NCBI GenBank assembly: GCA_035524275.1
Contig: DATKPC010000097.1
Location: 27,646 to 91,645 of the forward strand
Reading direction: 5' to 3'
Source of the DNA: DATKPC01 sp035524275
GTDB lineage: Bacteria > Pseudomonadota > Gammaproteobacteria > Burkholderiales > Burkholderiaceae_F
Length of the DNA stretch: 64,000 nucleotides
Of the stretch, positions 61,705 to 64,000 are shown piece by piece. A program made the translations under genes and the position numbers. The notes beneath the pieces were generated by a model, which made no database searches, was not told where the DNA came from, and saw only the letters and a program-made list of their open reading frames with translations. The stretch's first letter is position 1. Each line of letters opens with the position of its first letter.

Positions 61705-62460
61705 ATGACGCCCCGCCCGACGCCCCGCCCGACGCCCCGCCCGACGCCTCGCCTGACGGCGCTTCGTGCGCGCTGCGAGTCCGCGGGCCTGGCGTGGCGC
61801 GGCGCCTTTCACCCGCTGCCGGCTGACGGCGTGCCGCCGCTCGGCGACGGAAGCGCGGTGGGCACGCTCGTGCTGCTCGGCTTCGCCGGGCCGACGCAGT
61901 GGCCGCGGTTCGTCGCATCGCCGGAGTGCCATGACGGCCTGCCGAATCCGCTCGATCGCTGGTCCCGCCGCGTCATCAACGCGCTGGCGCCCGCCGGGGC
62001 GATGGCGCTCTATCCATTCGACGGCCCGCCGTGGTGGCCGTTCCCGCGCTGGGCACGGCGTGCCGAACCGGTCCACGCTTCGCCGCTCGGCGTGCTGCTG
62101 CATCCGGATTGGGGGCCATGGCATGCGTATCGCGGCGCACTGGCGCTGCGCGCTCGGCTGCGGCTGCCGGCGCCGGACGAGCGCGCCAGCCCCTGCCTGT
62201 CCTGCGCCGCCATGCCCTGCGTCGCGGCCTGTCCGGCGCGTGCCGTGGCGCGCGCCGGATTCGACGCCACGGCGTGCGTCACGCACGTCGCCTCGGGCGC
62301 CGGTTCAGCGTGTCGCGCGGGCTGCCTCGCGCGGGGCGCCTGTCCCGTCGGGCGCGAGTTCCGCTATGGTGGCGCTCAGGCGCGTTTCCACATGCGGGCG
62401 CTGCTGGACTCGCCGGAGGTGCGTCGGCGCGTCGCCGGGCGCTTCGACGCCGACGCGTAG
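61705..62460 (+). CDS. 4Fe-4S ferredoxin-like protein
   Basis: A 251-residue protein. After the TPRP-repeat N-terminus comes a ~140-residue domain (ESAGLAWRGAFHPLP to LHPDWGPWHAYRG) that I recognise only as common in ferredoxin-like proteins distantly related to epoxyqueuosine reductase QueG. The C-terminal part has a Cys-rich cluster site, CLSCAAMPCVAACPARAV, with further Cys in CRAGCLARGACPVG. ATG 61705 is the best start; an in-frame ATG at 61612 would add 31 basic residues. It is divergent from the IOR gene with a 189-bp gap and overlaps the TetR remnant on the opposite strand. It could serve as electron partner, but this is inference. Confidence 0.72.
   Translation: MTPRPTPRPTPRPTPRLTALRARCESAGLAWRGAFHPLPADGVPPLGDGSAVGTLVLLGFAGPTQWPRFVASPECHDGLPNPLDRWSRRVINALAPAGAMALYPFDGPPWWPFPRWARRAEPVHASPLGVLLHPDWGPWHAYRGALALRARLRLPAPDERASPCLSCAAMPCVAACPARAVARAGFDATACVTHVASGAGSACRAGCLARGACPVGREFRYGGAQARFHMRALLDSPEVRRRVAGRFDADA
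61708..61755 (+). repeat. 12-bp tandem repeat at the start of the ferredoxin-like gene
   Basis: Three identical ACGCCCCGCCCG units and one variant ACGCCTCGCCTG, directly after ATG 61705. They encode TPRP repeats. The unit is a multiple of three, so copy number would alter only the length of a Pro/Arg-rich N-terminus. Confidence 0.88.
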
Positions 62461-62810
62461 GGCGCGGCCGCCGCGTCGAGCAGCGAGGCGGCGGCATCGC
62501 GCGCGGCGCGGACCGCGCGCGCATCGCGGTCCATCAGGCCGGCGACGAGCAGGCCGTCGTAGAGCCGGAACAACTGCCGCGCCAGCGTGCCCGGGTCGCG
62601 CGCGCCCGCATCGCGCGCGAGGCGCTCGAACAACGCGCAGGTCCAGCTCCGCGCATCGGCGCAGACGTCCTGCACCGGGATTCCGGAGCACGCCTCGGCG
62701 CTGGCGCGCGTGAATGCGCAGCCGCGGAATTTCGGGTCCTCGAAGGACTCGCCGACGAGGTCGAACAACGCCAGCACCCGTTCGCGCGCCCGTATGATGT
62801 CAGCCCCCGC
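62376..62810 (-). pseudogene. TetR-family regulator remnant lacking the DNA-binding domain
   Basis: The minus-strand frame reads ERVLALFDLVGESFEDPKF then RGCAFTRASAEA, RSWTCALFERLARDAGA and ARQLFRLYDGLLVAGLMDR, which match the ligand-binding C-terminal domain of a TetR/AcrR subgroup. The usual ~70-residue helix-turn-helix part should lie before it, but that position is occupied by the ribosome site and start of the divergent MBL gene. No start codon with a ribosome site is seen. The tail beyond about 62460 runs antisense through the ferredoxin-like gene to a stop at 62376 and is probably not original. The remnant suggests that an MBL-gene or repeat-linked rearrangement removed the 5' part. 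Confidence 0.65.
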
Positions 62811-62843
62811 CAGCGCCTGGCGGCACGCTTGGGAGGTTTTTCG

Positions 62844-63818
62844 ATGGGGGTCCGCGCCGTGCAGCAAATCGATCCGAGGCGACGTGCCTTGATGGCGGCC
62901 GCGGCGGGGTGGCTGCCGCTGCGGCCGGTGCTCGCGGCGGACGCGGCGGCGCCGCAGGCGGCGGCCGAAGCGAGGAAGTCGCGGCTGATCCTGCTCGGAA
63001 CCGCCGGCGGGCCGACGCCGAAGCCCAACCGGTCGGCGCCGGCGCAGGTCATCGTCGTCGACGGCGCTTCGTACGTCGTCGACTGCGGCAACGGGGTCGC
63101 GCGGCAGTTGATCCTGGCCAAGCTGAAGCTGGCGTCGATCCGCGACGTCTTCATCACGCATCACCATTCGGACCACGACGCGGATTTCGGCAACCTGTTG
63201 TGGCTGGCGTGGGCGACCGACCTCGCGCATCGCGTCGACGCGTACGGGCCGCCGCCGCTGTCGCAGATGTGGCGCCTGTTCCTGCAGATGAACGACGTCG
63301 ACATCCGCACGCGGATCGCCGACGAGGGCCGCCCGGCGCTGGCCGACCTCGTCGTCCCGCACGAGCTGACCGAGGGCGGGTTCGTGATGCAGGACGAGAA
63401 CGTGAAGGTCACGGCGGCGGTCGTCGACCATCCGCCGATCGCGCCCGCGCTGGCCTTCCGGTTCGATTGCCCGGATCGCTCGATCGTGATTTCCGGCGAC
63501 ACCCGCCCTTCGCCCAACCTCGTCAAGCTCGCGCGCGGCGCCGACGTGCTGGTCCACGAAGTCATGCACCTGCCGTCGATCGAAGCCTTGATCGCGACCG
63601 AAACGAATGCGAAGACGCTGCGCGACCACCTGCTGGCGAGCCATACGACGACGGAGCAGGTCGGCAAGCTGGCGACGGAAGCCGGCGTGAAGACGCTGGT
63701 CCTGTCGCATTTCGTACCCGGCGGCTACCCGTTCCTGAAGGACGAGGTCTGGTACGACGCGGTGCGGCCGTACTTCTCCGGCGAACTCGTGGTCGGCCGC
63801 GACCTGCTCGAGCTCTGA
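62844..63818 (+). CDS. Secreted MBL-fold metallo-hydrolase
   Basis: A 324-residue metallo-beta-lactamase-fold protein with a GGGAGG ribosome site before ATG 62844. DPRRRALMAAAAGWLPL looks like a Tat signal, followed by cleavage near VLA-ADA. The metal site is FITHHHSDHDADF, giving H106-x-H108-x-D110-H111. Further ligands are probably in VVDHPP, ISGDTRPS and LVLSHFVPG. It resembles RNase Z-like and arylsulfatase-like periplasmic hydrolases rather than true beta-lactamases. Its final 15 codons and downstream palindrome are repeated in inverted orientation at the window's right edge. Substrate is unknown. Confidence 0.88.
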   Translation: MGVRAVQQIDPRRRALMAAAAGWLPLRPVLAADAAAPQAAAEARKSRLILLGTAGGPTPKPNRSAPAQVIVVDGASYVVDCGNGVARQLILAKLKLASIRDVFITHHHSDHDADFGNLLWLAWATDLAHRVDAYGPPPLSQMWRLFLQMNDVDIRTRIADEGRPALADLVVPHELTEGGFVMQDENVKVTAAVVDHPPIAPALAFRFDCPDRSIVISGDTRPSPNLVKLARGADVLVHEVMHLPSIEALIATETNAKTLRDHLLASHTTTEQVGKLATEAGVKTLVLSHFVPGGYPFLKDEVWYDAVRPYFSGELVVGRDLLEL

Positions 63819-64000
63819 GCCCTCTCCGCCACCCCTCTCCCGCTGGCGCGGGCGAGGGGAGTTCCGGCGTCAGCCGTCGAGGCGGTGTCTCAATTCTCGA
63901 CGCCGGATCGCCCCTCGCCCGCGCCAGCGGGAGAGGGGTGGCGGAGAGGGCTCAGAGCTCGAGCAGGTCGCGGCCGACCACGAGTTCGCCGGAGAAATAC
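63770..64000. repeat. Large inverted repeat including the MBL gene end and REPIN-like copy 2
   Basis: Arms 63770-63871 and 63899-64000 are reverse complements with 3 mismatches in 102 bp (63773/63997, 63860/63910 and 63862/63908); the spacer 63872-63898 is not paired. The arms cover the last 49 bp of the MBL coding sequence plus the CCCTCTCC...GAGGGG palindrome related to the element at 38440. The right arm runs off the window, so its true length is unknown. The one coding mismatch is silent (TAC/TAT, Tyr). Confidence 0.92.
63952..64000 (-). CDS. Second MBL-fold gene copy, convergent, only the 3' end inside the window
   Basis: Reading leftward from the edge, the frame gives YFSGELVVGRDLLEL and TGA at 63952, identical at the protein level to the end of the MBL gene at 62844-63818. 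One synonymous base differs. This suggests a paralogous MBL gene facing the first tail to tail. Only 15 codons and the stop are visible. Confidence 0.6.
   Translation of the reverse strand, partial: YFSGELVVGRDLLEL

Noticed and set aside
1..64000. CRISPR arrays, tRNA genes, rRNA genes, integrases and insertion sequences
   Set aside because: No repeat-spacer pattern, no cloverleaf with an anticodon arm that I could recognise and no transposase or integrase motif was found. The tandem repeats present have units of 6-15 bp without spacers.

Overview
The window is a GC-rich, gene-dense chromosomal segment, probably from a betaproteobacterium of the Burkholderiales or Rhodocyclales type. This rests on gene content: a benzoyl-CoA epoxidase BoxB, a fused indolepyruvate:ferredoxin oxidoreductase, an E. 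coli-type GshA, a QorB/QorR pair, a GtsABCD-like sugar transporter, and many GTG/TTG starts. No rRNA, tRNA, CRISPR array, transposase or prophage gene was seen. All lineage and function calls come from reading the translated sequence; no database search was run.

Layout, left to right. (1) 1-3.8 kb: the end of a DUF6445-like oxygenase, then transaldolase, a short 6-phosphogluconate dehydrogenase and an aldo/keto reductase. (2) 4.0-10.4 kb: a giant 1874-residue protein that joins two alpha/beta-hydrolase modules to a caspase-like CHAT protease and a helical-repeat tail. It is convergent with, and overlaps, a class 3 lipase. This is the least conventional locus in the window. (3) 10.6-16.2 kb, minus strand: gshA, a two-subunit molybdenum hydroxylase and a secreted S1/P1 nuclease. 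(4) 16.4-22.1 kb: outer-membrane phospholipase A behind a 9-bp tandem repeat, a nikR remnant, a vanadium haloperoxidase-like protein and two lipoproteins. (5) 22.2-27.0 kb: GlcNAc kinase and GlcNAc-6-P deacetylase, AroQ, and DMT and MFS transporters. (6) 27.0-33.4 kb: beta-oxidation-type genes (acyl-CoA dehydrogenase, thiolase, enoyl-CoA hydratase), a CAP-domain protein and an orphan boxB. (7) 33.4-38.4 kb: a large secreted S8-like peptidase with an atypical active site, a strong terminator, and the divergent qorB/qorR pair. (8) 38.6-57.9 kb: a LacI-type regulator and a long divergent run of 15 co-directional genes. (9) 57.9-64.0 kb: the fused indolepyruvate oxidoreductase, a ferredoxin-like protein, a TetR remnant and an MBL-fold hydrolase. 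The tail of the hydrolase is repeated in inverted orientation at the right edge.

The 39.7-57.9 kb run looks like one catabolic operon. A well-formed promoter and two LacI-type operator palindromes lie in front of it. It encodes a Gfo/Idh/MocA oxidoreductase, a CoA-transferase, an enoyl-CoA hydratase, an aldehyde dehydrogenase, a complete sugar ABC transporter, two GMC flavoprotein oxidoreductases, a third FAD protein, a KDG-type sugar kinase, a beta-propeller protein, an SDR and a DJ-1/PfpI protein. Sugar import and oxidation are combined with acyl-CoA chemistry and no glycoside hydrolase is present, so import of an unusual sugar or glycoside and oxidative attack on it is a reasonable hypothesis.

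Two themes recur. Short in-frame tandem repeats of 6, 9, 12 or 15 bp sit at the 5' ends of five genes. A palindromic REPIN/MITE-like element occurs at 38.5 kb and again at 63.9 kb.
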